DNA of 24,422 nucleotides from Deltaproteobacteria bacterium. GTDB lineage: Bacteria > CG2-30-53-67. Below are positions 1 through 6,811 of the stretch, one piece after another. The first letter of the stretch is position 1. Every line of letters starts with the position of its first letter. The notes beneath the pieces were generated by a model. That model was not told the origin of the DNA. It worked only from the letters and a program-made list of their open reading frames with translations, and made no database searches. A program made the position numbers and the translations under genes. The DNA lies in assembly GCA_013151235.1 (NCBI GenBank), contig JAADIO010000009.1, positions 1-24,422 of the forward strand, given 5' to 3'.

Positions 1-28
1 CACACGAACGGAATATCAATGACTTACA

Positions 29-85
29 CCGTTCGCCCTGAGCACGCCTGTCCTGAGCTGGTCGAAGGGTCGAAGGGTCGAACGG
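29..85. repeat. Intergenic palindromic (REP-like) repeat
   Basis: Inverted ends CCGTTCG (29-35) and CGAACGG (79-85) enclose a CCTGAGC / GTCGAAGG core. GTCGAAGG is repeated in tandem at 61-76. The unit resembles the widespread intergenic palindrome built on GTTCGCCCTGAGC...GAAGGGCGAAC that occurs in many environmental genomes; that resemblance is from memory, not a search. No coding sequence is visible from 1 to 328. Confidence 0.6.
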
Positions 86-253
86 ACTTTTACGACTTCA
101 TCAACATATCAGACTTTTCCGCATATTTCTTGCGGAGATCCCCGTTCTCAGTAGATTCCGTTGTACTTGATCCCCGATAAAGGGGCGGCTCAGTTGCCGG
201 GAAAGGCGCTCCTGTCTTCTTGATCGGGATCTTCTCTTCTGATGTTTTCAACG

Positions 254-282
254 TGGACTTTTTTCACAGGCTGCTATATAAT
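254..282 (+). promoter_or_regulatory. Candidate sigma70 promoter for ntrYX
   Basis: TGGACT (254-259), a 17-base spacer and a perfect TATAAT (277-282) lie 46 bases before the ntrY-like start codon. The surrounding sequence is A/T-rich. The rest of 86-328 shows no gene, only a short CCCC/GGGG inverted repeat near 175-185. Confidence 0.5.
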
Positions 283-328
283 TTTTTGAAATTATCTACA
301 CCCCCATTGCCTTGAGAAAAAAGAGAAA

Positions 329-2545
329 ATGCAGAGCCGGGACCAGAAAAGACAACCTTCCCTCCGTTCCTTCCGCCGTTATTGGATTGCCGTTCTCGTG
401 CTGCTGCTTCTGTCCGGGGTGACCCTCCTGGCCCGGGGGCATCTCCGGACCGGGGGAACCCTGACCTTCCCCGTCTCCGATTACGTGGTCCTCTTTGCCC
501 TCGGACTGGTGATCGCCATTTTATCCCTCATCCTTCTCCTGATGGTTTTCCGGAACCTGATTAAATACTATTTCGAAGGGAGGAAGACCAAACCCCGTGC
601 CCGAATCAAGACCAAGCTGATCATCGCCTTCGTCGGGTTCTCGCTGGTCCCGTCCGTCCTCCTCTTCACCACGGCCAGTTTCCTCATTACCTCCAGTATC
701 GACAACTGGTTCAACGCCCGTGTCGACCGTTCCCTCCAGGAATCCCTCGACGTCGCCAAGGTCTATTACAAGAACTCGGAACTCAACGCCCTCTATTACG
801 GGCGGCAGATCAGCCAACGGATTACGGACCAACGGCTCCTCAATGAAGGAGCCCTGGATGCCCTGAAGGAACTGATCAACCGGAAGCAGAAGGAGTACAA
901 TCTCGGCGTGGTGGAGGTTTTTTCCGCGACCCACGAGGAACTGGTCAAGGCGATGAACCCCAAAGTCCCTTCCACAACCTTTGTCGGGCCCCGTTCCGAG
1001 ATTATCGAGATCGGTCTGAAAGGAAAGGAAGTCACCGACAGCGAACCGGCCGGCGAGGGGGACATCATCCGGGGGGTCGTTCCGATCCTCTCCTCCTGGA
1101 ACCGGAAGGATGTGGTCGGTGTCCTCGTCGTCAATTATTATGTTCAAAAGAGCCTGACGGCCAAGATGATGAACATCACCCAGGCCTTCAACGAGTACCG
1201 GGATCAGGCGATGCTGAAAAACCCGATCAAGGGGATCTACGTCATGTTTCTCCTCCTGGTCACTCTGGTGATCGTCTTTTCCGCAACCTGGGTGGGGCTC
1301 TACCAGGCCCGGAAGATCACCATCCCGATCCAGGGATTAACCGAGGCGACGCACCGGATTGCCGAGGGAGATCTCGATTTCGTCATCGACGTGGAGTCGA
1401 AGGATGAAGTGGGAAGTTTGGTCGATTCCTTCAACCAGATGATGAACGATCTGAAGAGCAGCAAAGAGAATCTGGAACGGACCAACGTGGAACTCAAGGT
1501 CTCCAATGAGGAACTCGACCGGCGGCGGAGTTACATCGAAACGATCCTCCGCAACATCGATACCGGCGTGATTTCTCTCGACTGGGAAGGAAAGGTGACC
1601 ACCATCAATCCGGCGGCGGAGCGGATGCTGGCCATCCCCATGGTCCAGGCCCGGGGCAAGGATTACCGCGGGGTGTTTCATTATCCCCAGTTGCTGGAGA
1701 GTATCCGGGTGGTGACGACAGGTCACAAAAAGAATTTTCGCCGGGAGTTCCAGCTCCCGACACCGACCCGGACCCTCTTTCTGAAGACCCAGGTGACGGT
1801 CCTGGAAGACGATCGGGGAAACTATCTGGGGGCGGTCGTGGTCCTCGACGATTTTTCCGAGCTGGTCCGTGCCCAGAAGGTGGCGGCCTGGCGGGAGGTG
1901 GCCCGGAGGATCGCTCATGAGATCAAGAATCCCCTGACCCCGATCCAGCTTTCGGCGCAGCGTCTGCGGCGCAAGCAGGAGAAGAAGTCCGACGATCTCG
2001 ATGAGGTCCTGCAGGAGTGCACCGCAACGATCATCCGTGAAGTGGATGGGTTAAAACGGCTGGTCAACGAGTTTTCCCAGTTTGCCAAGATGCCCGATGC
2101 CCGCCCCACCCCGAACAATCTGCATGAAATCGTTTCCGAGGTCTGTGCCCTCTATGAAGGACACCGGGGGATCGAGCTGGTCCGGGAACTGGACGAGAGT
2201 CTTCCCGTGATCCATGTGGATCGGGAACAGCTGCGGCGGGTCCTGATCAACCTGTTGGAGAATGCCGTGGAGGCCATGGACGGCGAGGGGAGGATCCGGA
2301 TTACGACCCGTTACAATCCGGACCTGCAGATGGCCACCCTCGAGGTCTGTGATGAAGGGATCGGGATTCCTCCGGAAGACAAGGGAAAACTCTTTCTCCC
2401 CTATTTCTCCCGGAAGAAATCGGGGACCGGTCTTGGGTTGGCCATCGTTGACCGGATCATCAAGGACCACGGCGGTTACATCCGGGTCAAGGACAATACG
2501 CCCCGGGGGACCCGCTTTATCATTGAACTTCCCACGGCGGCGTAG
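329..2545 (+). CDS. ntrY: NtrY-like membrane sensor histidine kinase
   Basis: This is a 738-residue sensor kinase that would phosphorylate the response regulator encoded 33 bases downstream. Hydrophobic segments lie at about 18-36, 51-76, 96-121 and 302-326. They leave a large extracytoplasmic loop at about 122-300. A HAMP linker (about 327-380) and a short coiled coil (375-400) follow. Next come a PAS domain (about 400-510), an H-box with phospho-acceptor His530 in IAHEIKNPLTP, an N-box with Asn645 in INLLENAVEAM, and the G-boxes DEGIGIPPED and GTGLGLAI. Four membrane segments followed by HAMP-PAS-HisKA-HATPase is the NtrY architecture. NtrY kinases respond to nitrogen or redox/oxygen status in the species studied; the signal here is unknown. 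The ribosome site before ATG is weak (AAAGAG). The call rests on domain order and the NtrX-like partner. Confidence 0.88.
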   Translation: MQSRDQKRQPSLRSFRRYWIAVLVLLLLSGVTLLARGHLRTGGTLTFPVSDYVVLFALGLVIAILSLILLLMVFRNLIKYYFEGRKTKPRARIKTKLIIAFVGFSLVPSVLLFTTASFLITSSIDNWFNARVDRSLQESLDVAKVYYKNSELNALYYGRQISQRITDQRLLNEGALDALKELINRKQKEYNLGVVEVFSATHEELVKAMNPKVPSTTFVGPRSEIIEIGLKGKEVTDSEPAGEGDIIRGVVPILSSWNRKDVVGVLVVNYYVQKSLTAKMMNITQAFNEYRDQAMLKNPIKGIYVMFLLLVTLVIVFSATWVGLYQARKITIPIQGLTEATHRIAEGDLDFVIDVESKDEVGSLVDSFNQMMNDLKSSKENLERTNVELKVSNEELDRRRSYIETILRNIDTGVISLDWEGKVTTINPAAERMLAIPMVQARGKDYRGVFHYPQLLESIRVVTTGHKKNFRREFQLPTPTRTLFLKTQVTVLEDDRGNYLGAVVVLDDFSELVRAQKVAAWREVARRIAHEIKNPLTPIQLSAQRLRRKQEKKSDDLDEVLQECTATIIREVDGLKRLVNEFSQFAKMPDARPTPNNLHEIVSEVCALYEGHRGIELVRELDESLPVIHVDREQLRRVLINLLENAVEAMDGEGRIRITTRYNPDLQMATLEVCDEGIGIPPEDKGKLFLPYFSRKKSGTGLGLAIVDRIIKDHGGYIRVKDNTPRGTRFIIELPTAA

Positions 2546-2578
2546 CGAAAGAAAAAAGAGTACGGAAGGAAAATTGCC

Positions 2579-3937
2579 ATGTCGAAAGCACGAATCCTCC
2601 TTGTGGATGATGAAATGAGCATTCTGAAGACCTTGACCGATATTCTCGAGGATGAAGGGTTCACCGTGGAGAAGGCTTCCTCCGGCGAAGAGGCCTTGCG
2701 GATTTTTCCTGAAGTGGCTCCCGATGTAACCCTTCTCGATGTCTGGCTCCCCGGCATGGACGGGATTGAAGTTTTGAAAAAGATCCGGGAACAGGCGCCC
2801 GAGGCACTGGTGATCATGATGTCCGGGCACGGGACGATCGAAACAGCCGTCCGCGCGACGAAGTACGGGGCCTACGATTTTTCCGAAAAGCCCCTTTCCG
2901 CCGACAAGCTGATCATTATCATTGAGAATGCCCTTGAAAAGAAGCGGCTGGCCGAGGAGAACCGGAGACTTCGCCGACGTTTTGTCGCGGACTACGAAAT
3001 CATCGGGGAGTCGGCGGTTATTCGGGAACTCAAGACCCAAATCGAGATCGCCGGTCCGAGCAAGGGCCGGGTGCTGATCTTCGGAGAGAACGGGACCGGC
3101 AAGGAACTGATCGCCCGACAGATTCATCTCCACAGCGGACGTTCCGCAAAACCTTTTATCGAAGTCAACTGTGCCGCCATTCCACAGGATCTTATTGAAT
3201 CGGAACTCTTCGGCCATGAGAAGGGCTCCTTTACCGGTGCCGTGACCCGCCGAAAGGGAAAGTTTGAACAGGCCGACGGCGGCACCCTCTTTTTGGACGA
3301 GATCGGAGATATGAGTCTTTCCACCCAGGCTAAGGTGTTGCGGGTCCTCCAGGAACAGACCGTTCAGCGTGTCGGTGGATCGGAGGCCTTTGACGTTGAC
3401 GTTCGGGTGATTGCGGCGACCAACCGTGACCTGGAAAAGGAAATCCGGGAAGAACGATTCAGGGAGGACCTTTTCTACCGGTTGAATGTTATCCCCTTTC
3501 GCGCCCCTCCCCTCCGGGAACGGCGGGAGGATATCCCCCTCCTGGTCCGTCATTTCGTGGAAGAGTACGCCCGGGTAAACGGCGTCAAGCAGAAGTCCTT
3601 CCTTGAGGAAGGGATGGAACTCCTCCGGGAATACCACTGGCCGGGAAATGTACGGGAACTGAAGAATATCGTGGAACGGATCATGATCATGGTCCGTAAG
3701 GAGACCATCGGGGCGGACGAGATTCCGGCGGGAATCCGTGTGGATGTCGGGCAAGCGGAAGATTCGGGCTACGCGGGAAGCCTCCGGGAGGCCCGCCTTG
3801 CTTTCGAAGGGGAGTATATCCGCCGTAAGTTGATCGAAAACGACTGGAATGTCTCAAAAACGGCCAAGGTTCTCCAGATTGAGCGGAGCAATCTCCACCG
3901 GAAGATCAAGAGCCTGGGGCTGGAGGAGGACAAATAA
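2579..3937 (+). CDS. ntrX: NtrX/NtrC-family sigma54 response regulator
   Basis: A 452-residue response regulator that partners the upstream kinase. The receiver domain (1-120) has the acidic pair Asp10/Asp11, phospho-acceptor Asp54 in LLDVWLPGMDG, and Lys104. The AAA+ domain (about 142-370) has Walker A GENGTGKE (169-176), Walker B GGTLFLDE (234-241) and the sigma54-contact loop as GSFTGA (216-221), one residue away from the canonical GAFTGA. A Fis-type helix-turn-helix closes the protein (about 415-452, NVSKTAKVLQIERSNLHRKI). The near-intact loop suggests it can activate sigma54 promoters, unlike alphaproteobacterial NtrX, where the loop is lost. AAGGA lies 9 bases before ATG. No matching sigma54 promoter was found beside this operon, so its targets lie elsewhere or were missed. 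Confidence 0.88.
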   Translation: MSKARILLVDDEMSILKTLTDILEDEGFTVEKASSGEEALRIFPEVAPDVTLLDVWLPGMDGIEVLKKIREQAPEALVIMMSGHGTIETAVRATKYGAYDFSEKPLSADKLIIIIENALEKKRLAEENRRLRRRFVADYEIIGESAVIRELKTQIEIAGPSKGRVLIFGENGTGKELIARQIHLHSGRSAKPFIEVNCAAIPQDLIESELFGHEKGSFTGAVTRRKGKFEQADGGTLFLDEIGDMSLSTQAKVLRVLQEQTVQRVGGSEAFDVDVRVIAATNRDLEKEIREERFREDLFYRLNVIPFRAPPLRERREDIPLLVRHFVEEYARVNGVKQKSFLEEGMELLREYHWPGNVRELKNIVERIMIMVRKETIGADEIPAGIRVDVGQAEDSGYAGSLREARLAFEGEYIRRKLIENDWNVSKTAKVLQIERSNLHRKIKSLGLEEDK

Positions 3938-3940
3938 GAC

Positions 3941-3959
3941 GGATCGACCGTTTCGATCC
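3941..3959. terminator. Candidate bidirectional hairpin between convergent genes
   Basis: GGATCGA (3941-3947) and TCGATCC (3953-3959) form a perfect 7-bp stem with a 5-base loop, placed between the ntrX-like stop and the stop of the facing flavoprotein gene. Downstream on the minus strand is only GTCTTATTT, so the U tract is poor. Position favours a terminator; strength is doubtful. Confidence 0.35.
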
Positions 3960-3967
3960 ATGGATGT

Positions 3968-5080
3968 TCAGGAGTTGAGGGTCTTTTCCGCGACGGGGAC
4001 CTCTGCCGTCAATTCCTCGATCAGGTCTTTCACATGAACCAGTTCCTTCACGCGCCAGCCGTTGCTGCCGGAGAAGAAGAGCCCCGTTTTCTGATCTCCC
4101 CGGACGGCATCGCTCAATCGGTCGGCAATGCAATAGCCCACCTTCCGGGATTTCTCCCCATGATTGCAGGGGACGATACAGTTTGAAATACACTCGATCT
4201 TCGGAGCGGTCCCTTCTTCGATGGTCTTTTGCAGGTGTGAGATTACTCCCCGGGCCGGATAGCCGACGGGGGATTTCATCAATGCAATATCTTCTTTCCC
4301 GGCATTGAGGACGACCTGCTTGAATCCGGGGGAGGCATCACACTCGTAGGTTCCAATGAACCGTGTAGCCATCTGGACGCCGGCGGCACCCATCCTGAGA
4401 AAACTTTCGATATCGGCCCGGTCCCAGATCCCTCCGGCGGCGATCACCGGGATCTCCCCCCATTTGGCGGCTTCTTCCAGGACTTCCGGCAGGATCTTTT
4501 CCAGTGCGTATTGGGGGTCCCGGCACTGTTCCAGGGTGTACCCCTGGTGTCCGCCCGATTTCGGTCCTTCCATGACCACGGCATCGGGAAGACGGTTGTA
4601 ACGATGCTTCCAGCTTTTGCAGATAATCTTCAGCACCCGGGCCGATGAGACGATCGGCACCAGGGCGATTTCGGGATTTTCCGCATACTCGGGGAGTCTC
4701 AGCGGAATCCCGGCCCCGGTGATGATCAGGTCGGCCCCGGCATCGACGGCATCCTTCACGACCCGGCCGTATTCGGTGATGCAATGGAGGATATTGACTC
4801 CCACCGCTCCGTTCCCTCCGGCGATTTCCTTGGCACTCTTCACGATTCTAATCAAGGATTCCCGATGGTGCAGGTTGGCTGGTTTGAGGGGCCTTCCTTT
4901 CAGCGTCTCGACGAAATCGGGATATCGGTAACCGGTACAGACCCCGGAGATAATGCCGATACAGCCGTTCTTTGCGACGTTTCCGGCGAGATTGTCCCAG
5001 GAGATACCGACTCCCATCCCTCCCTGGATAATCGGATAGGGAACCTCGATATTTTTGATCTTCAACGGTGGGAGTTTCAA
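3968..5080 (-). CDS. Nitronate monooxygenase / FabK-like flavoprotein with Cys-rich tail
   Basis: A 370-residue FMN-dependent TIM-barrel protein of the nitronate monooxygenase (2-nitropropane dioxygenase) and FabK superfamily. The N-terminus PIIQGGMGVGISWDNLAG (16-33) is the family signature, His178 sits in SGGHQG, and phosphate-binding glycines appear in IAAGGIWD (213-220) and GAAGVQMATRF (231-241). Members oxidise alkyl nitronates or, as FabK, reduce enoyl-ACP. No fatty-acid genes surround it, so the substrate is open. The C-terminal part carries Cys297, Cys301, Cys305 and Cys317 (CX3CX3CX11C), which may bind an Fe-S cluster (see findings). The start is TTG, supported by GGAG 6 bases upstream. 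Without an in-frame ATG nearby this is the best start. It is convergent with ntrX. Confidence 0.82.
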   Translation of the reverse strand: MKLPPLKIKNIEVPYPIIQGGMGVGISWDNLAGNVAKNGCIGIISGVCTGYRYPDFVETLKGRPLKPANLHHRESLIRIVKSAKEIAGGNGAVGVNILHCITEYGRVVKDAVDAGADLIITGAGIPLRLPEYAENPEIALVPIVSSARVLKIICKSWKHRYNRLPDAVVMEGPKSGGHQGYTLEQCRDPQYALEKILPEVLEEAAKWGEIPVIAAGGIWDRADIESFLRMGAAGVQMATRFIGTYECDASPGFKQVVLNAGKEDIALMKSPVGYPARGVISHLQKTIEEGTAPKIECISNCIVPCNHGEKSRKVGYCIADRLSDAVRGDQKTGLFFSGSNGWRVKELVHVKDLIEELTAEVPVAEKTLNS

Positions 5081-5441
5081 TCAGTCTCCACTTTCGGGTA
5101 GGGTTGCCTCAAAGGTGAGCTATTAAATGAAGTCGAAAAGGGCCATGAATATGGTCATTTTTCAGATAGCGGGAAATGCCGGAGAAAAAGATGTTCCATC
5201 GGTTCTCCGATCCTCATTCCTTCAGACCTTTTGAAAACAAATAATGCTCTTACCATACAATAATTCAGGGAAACTATACCATAATTATCCCGGTTTTCCA
5301 AAGGAAAAATGCCGGGTCTTTCCATTGGCGATTCATCCGGATTGGGCTATAATCCGCTTATGAGGACGGCCGGCTGTCGGCGGGGATCGAAATTATACAA
5401 CGGCCCATCTGTTTTTACCTGGGGGAAGAAAGGAGAGGCAC
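5081..5441. other. Divergent intergenic region without a gene
   Basis: This 361-base gap separates the minus-strand flavoprotein gene and the plus-strand NUDIX gene. It is A/T-rich from about 5220 to 5310 and carries the strong NUDIX promoter described separately. I found no convincing promoter facing the flavoprotein gene and no open frame that looks coding. Confidence 0.6.
5325..5353 (+). promoter_or_regulatory. Sigma70-type promoter for the NUDIX gene
   Basis: TTGGCG (5325-5330), exactly 17 bases, then a perfect TATAAT (5348-5353). Transcription would begin near 5360, about 80 bases before the TTG start codon. It is one of the better sigma70 matches in the window. Confidence 0.6.
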
Positions 5442-5849
5442 TTGATAACGGACAAACCACGTAACCCGTTTCCCACGGTGGATCTTATTATTGAGCTGGA
5501 AGAAAAGGGGATCGTCCTGATTCAACGGAAGAATCCCCCCCACGGCTGGGCCCTGCCGGGGGGCTTTGTCGATTACGGGGAGTCGCTGGAGACGGCGGCG
5601 GTCCGCGAAGCAAAAGAGGAGACCGGACTCGATGTGACCCTGATCCGGCAGTTTCACTCCTACTCCGATCCGGCCCGGGATCCCCGGCAGCATAATATTT
5701 CCACCGTATTTATTGCGAAAGCTGAAGGGACCCCGAAAGCGGCCGATGATGCGAAGGAAACGGGGACCTTTACGAGGAAGACCCTGCCGGGAAAACTGGC
5801 TTTTGATCATGGACGGATATTGGAGGACTACTTTACGGGGCGCTACTGA
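5442..5849 (+). CDS. NUDIX hydrolase (MutT/ADP-ribose pyrophosphatase-like)
   Basis: A 135-residue single-domain NUDIX protein. The complete NUDIX box (GX5EX7REUXEEXGU) runs from GFVDYGE through REAKEETGL at about residues 46-67, so the metal-binding glutamates are all present. The core [11 protein letters not shown] and the HNISTVFIA strand (about 86-94) resemble ADP-ribose or 8-oxo-dGTP type members, but substrate cannot be told from sequence alone. The N-terminus [12 protein letters not shown] is typical of small NUDIX hydrolases that begin directly with the domain. It starts at TTG, with AGGAGAG about 5 bases upstream. It is monocistronic with its own promoter. Housecleaning of damaged or signalling nucleotides is the family role; the link with neighbours is not evident. 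Confidence 0.85.
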   Translation: MITDKPRNPFPTVDLIIELEEKGIVLIQRKNPPHGWALPGGFVDYGESLETAAVREAKEETGLDVTLIRQFHSYSDPARDPRQHNISTVFIAKAEGTPKAADDAKETGTFTRKTLPGKLAFDHGRILEDYFTGRY

Positions 5850-5881
5850 GTAAACTCCAACAAGCACTTCAAAAGAAATTT

Positions 5882-5970
5882 ACCACGGAACACACGGAGA
5901 AAAATAAATCATAGGAAGAACAAAATCAAAGGCGAAAAGCAATCACCGCAGAGTCGCGGAGGTCGCAGAG
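5882..5970. repeat. Interspersed intergenic repeat sequence
   Basis: CCACGGAACACACGGAG (from 5883) and an ACCGCAGAG...CGCGGAG...CGCAGAG series (5944-5970) form degenerate short tandem units. A related piece, CACCGCAGAG, recurs at 19890-19899 behind nifS. Such units are common between genes in deltaproteobacterial and related environmental genomes (general knowledge). The stretch 5850-6005 has no gene. A weak GCAT-AAA-ATGC hairpin followed by CTTTTT on the minus strand (5985-6001) could end the copper operon. Confidence 0.45.
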
Positions 5971-6005
5971 AAAAGCAAAACATGAAAAAGGCATTTTATG
6001 CATCT

Positions 6006-6761
6006 TTATTTTTCGTTGTTCAGGGACCGGATATAGTTGATTACGTTCCATCGGTCCTCTTCGGAGGTCGTTGTTTTCCAGGCAGGCATGGCGCCCCGTC
6101 CTCTGGAGATCTTGTAGAAGATATCTCCATCCGGATGCATGCGGACCATCCAGCCGGTCAGGTCCGCCGGTTTGGGGTTGAGGCTGTCGGCCAGGGCGCC
6201 TGTTCCCTTTGCGTCCTTCCCGTGACAGATGATGCACCGTTGTTCGAAGATCGTTTTTCCCTTTGCGATGGAGTTCTTTGTTGCCTTCACGGGGTTGATC
6301 TTTTCCGCCGCTTCGGCCGGGGCCATCCAGTGGGACTCTCCCATCATGTGGTGATCTTCCTGTCCTTCACTTTTGTTTCCTTCCATTTCCATCTCATGGT
6401 GTTCCTCCTGATCCGTTTTATTTTCTTCGTGTTTCATCTTCATGCCGTGATGGGAGTCTTCCTTTGTTTTTTTGATGTATTTTGCAGGATCCTGTTCAAA
6501 GGCCTTCCGGTCGGCATCGCCGCAGAAGTAGTAGGTCTTCCCTTCGTATTCCATCTTGCCCCCGGCCGCCGTTTCGGGGTTAATCTTCATCCCGCAGACC
6601 GGGTCTGTCACGGTCTTGCCCATTGTTTTCTCCATCATCCCTTTCATGTTGTGTCCCTTCATTCCCTGCATCCCCCCTTCTTCCGCGGGGAGGAGGGTGC
6701 AAAAAGAGAGGGCCATAAGAATGGATAGGATTCCGGATAAGATCAGACTCTGCTTTTTCAT
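6006..6761 (-). CDS. Met/His-rich YHS domain-cytochrome c fusion, exported
   Basis: A 251-residue protein and the last gene of the copper-export cluster, 50 bases after cusA. The chosen start (MKKQSLIL) has AGGAGG 6 bases upstream; an in-frame ATG 33 bases earlier lacks such a site. Order of parts: signal peptide (1-about 26); Met-rich stretch 31-48 (MQGMKGHNMKGMMEKTM); YHS domain 51-96 with TDPVCGM and YYFCGDADRKAF; Met/His/Glu-rich linker 104-146 (HHGMKMKH, HHEMEME, HHMM); class I cytochrome c 160-250 with heme motif CIICH (176-180) and probable axial Met225 in GAMPAW. YHS domains and Met/His clusters bind Cu(I)/Ag(I) in many resistance systems. Inferred role: a periplasmic copper-binding electron carrier or a CusF substitute. 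The combination is unusual, and no assigned name is claimed. Confidence 0.85.
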   Translation of the reverse strand: MKKQSLILSGILSILMALSFCTLLPAEEGGMQGMKGHNMKGMMEKTMGKTVTDPVCGMKINPETAAGGKMEYEGKTYYFCGDADRKAFEQDPAKYIKKTKEDSHHGMKMKHEENKTDQEEHHEMEMEGNKSEGQEDHHMMGESHWMAPAEAAEKINPVKATKNSIAKGKTIFEQRCIICHGKDAKGTGALADSLNPKPADLTGWMVRMHPDGDIFYKISRGRGAMPAWKTTTSEEDRWNVINYIRSLNNEK

Positions 6762-6811
6762 TTTTGCCTCCTTGTTTGGTTTTCCTGTTCTCAATTTTTA
6801 ATTTTCAATCC

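Noticed and set aside
175-190. CCCC-GATAAA-GGGG hairpin as a terminator before ntrY
   Set aside because: The stem is four bases and no U tract follows.
2051-3754. Long minus-strand open frame (567 codons) opposite ntrX
   Set aside because: It is antisense to a fully convincing response regulator. The length comes from GC-rich codon structure, and the translation has no domain.
5906-6794. Alternative earlier start for the YHS-cytochrome gene at 6794
   Set aside because: It adds 11 charged residues before the signal peptide and has no Shine-Dalgarno, whereas the ATG at 6761 follows AGGAGG.
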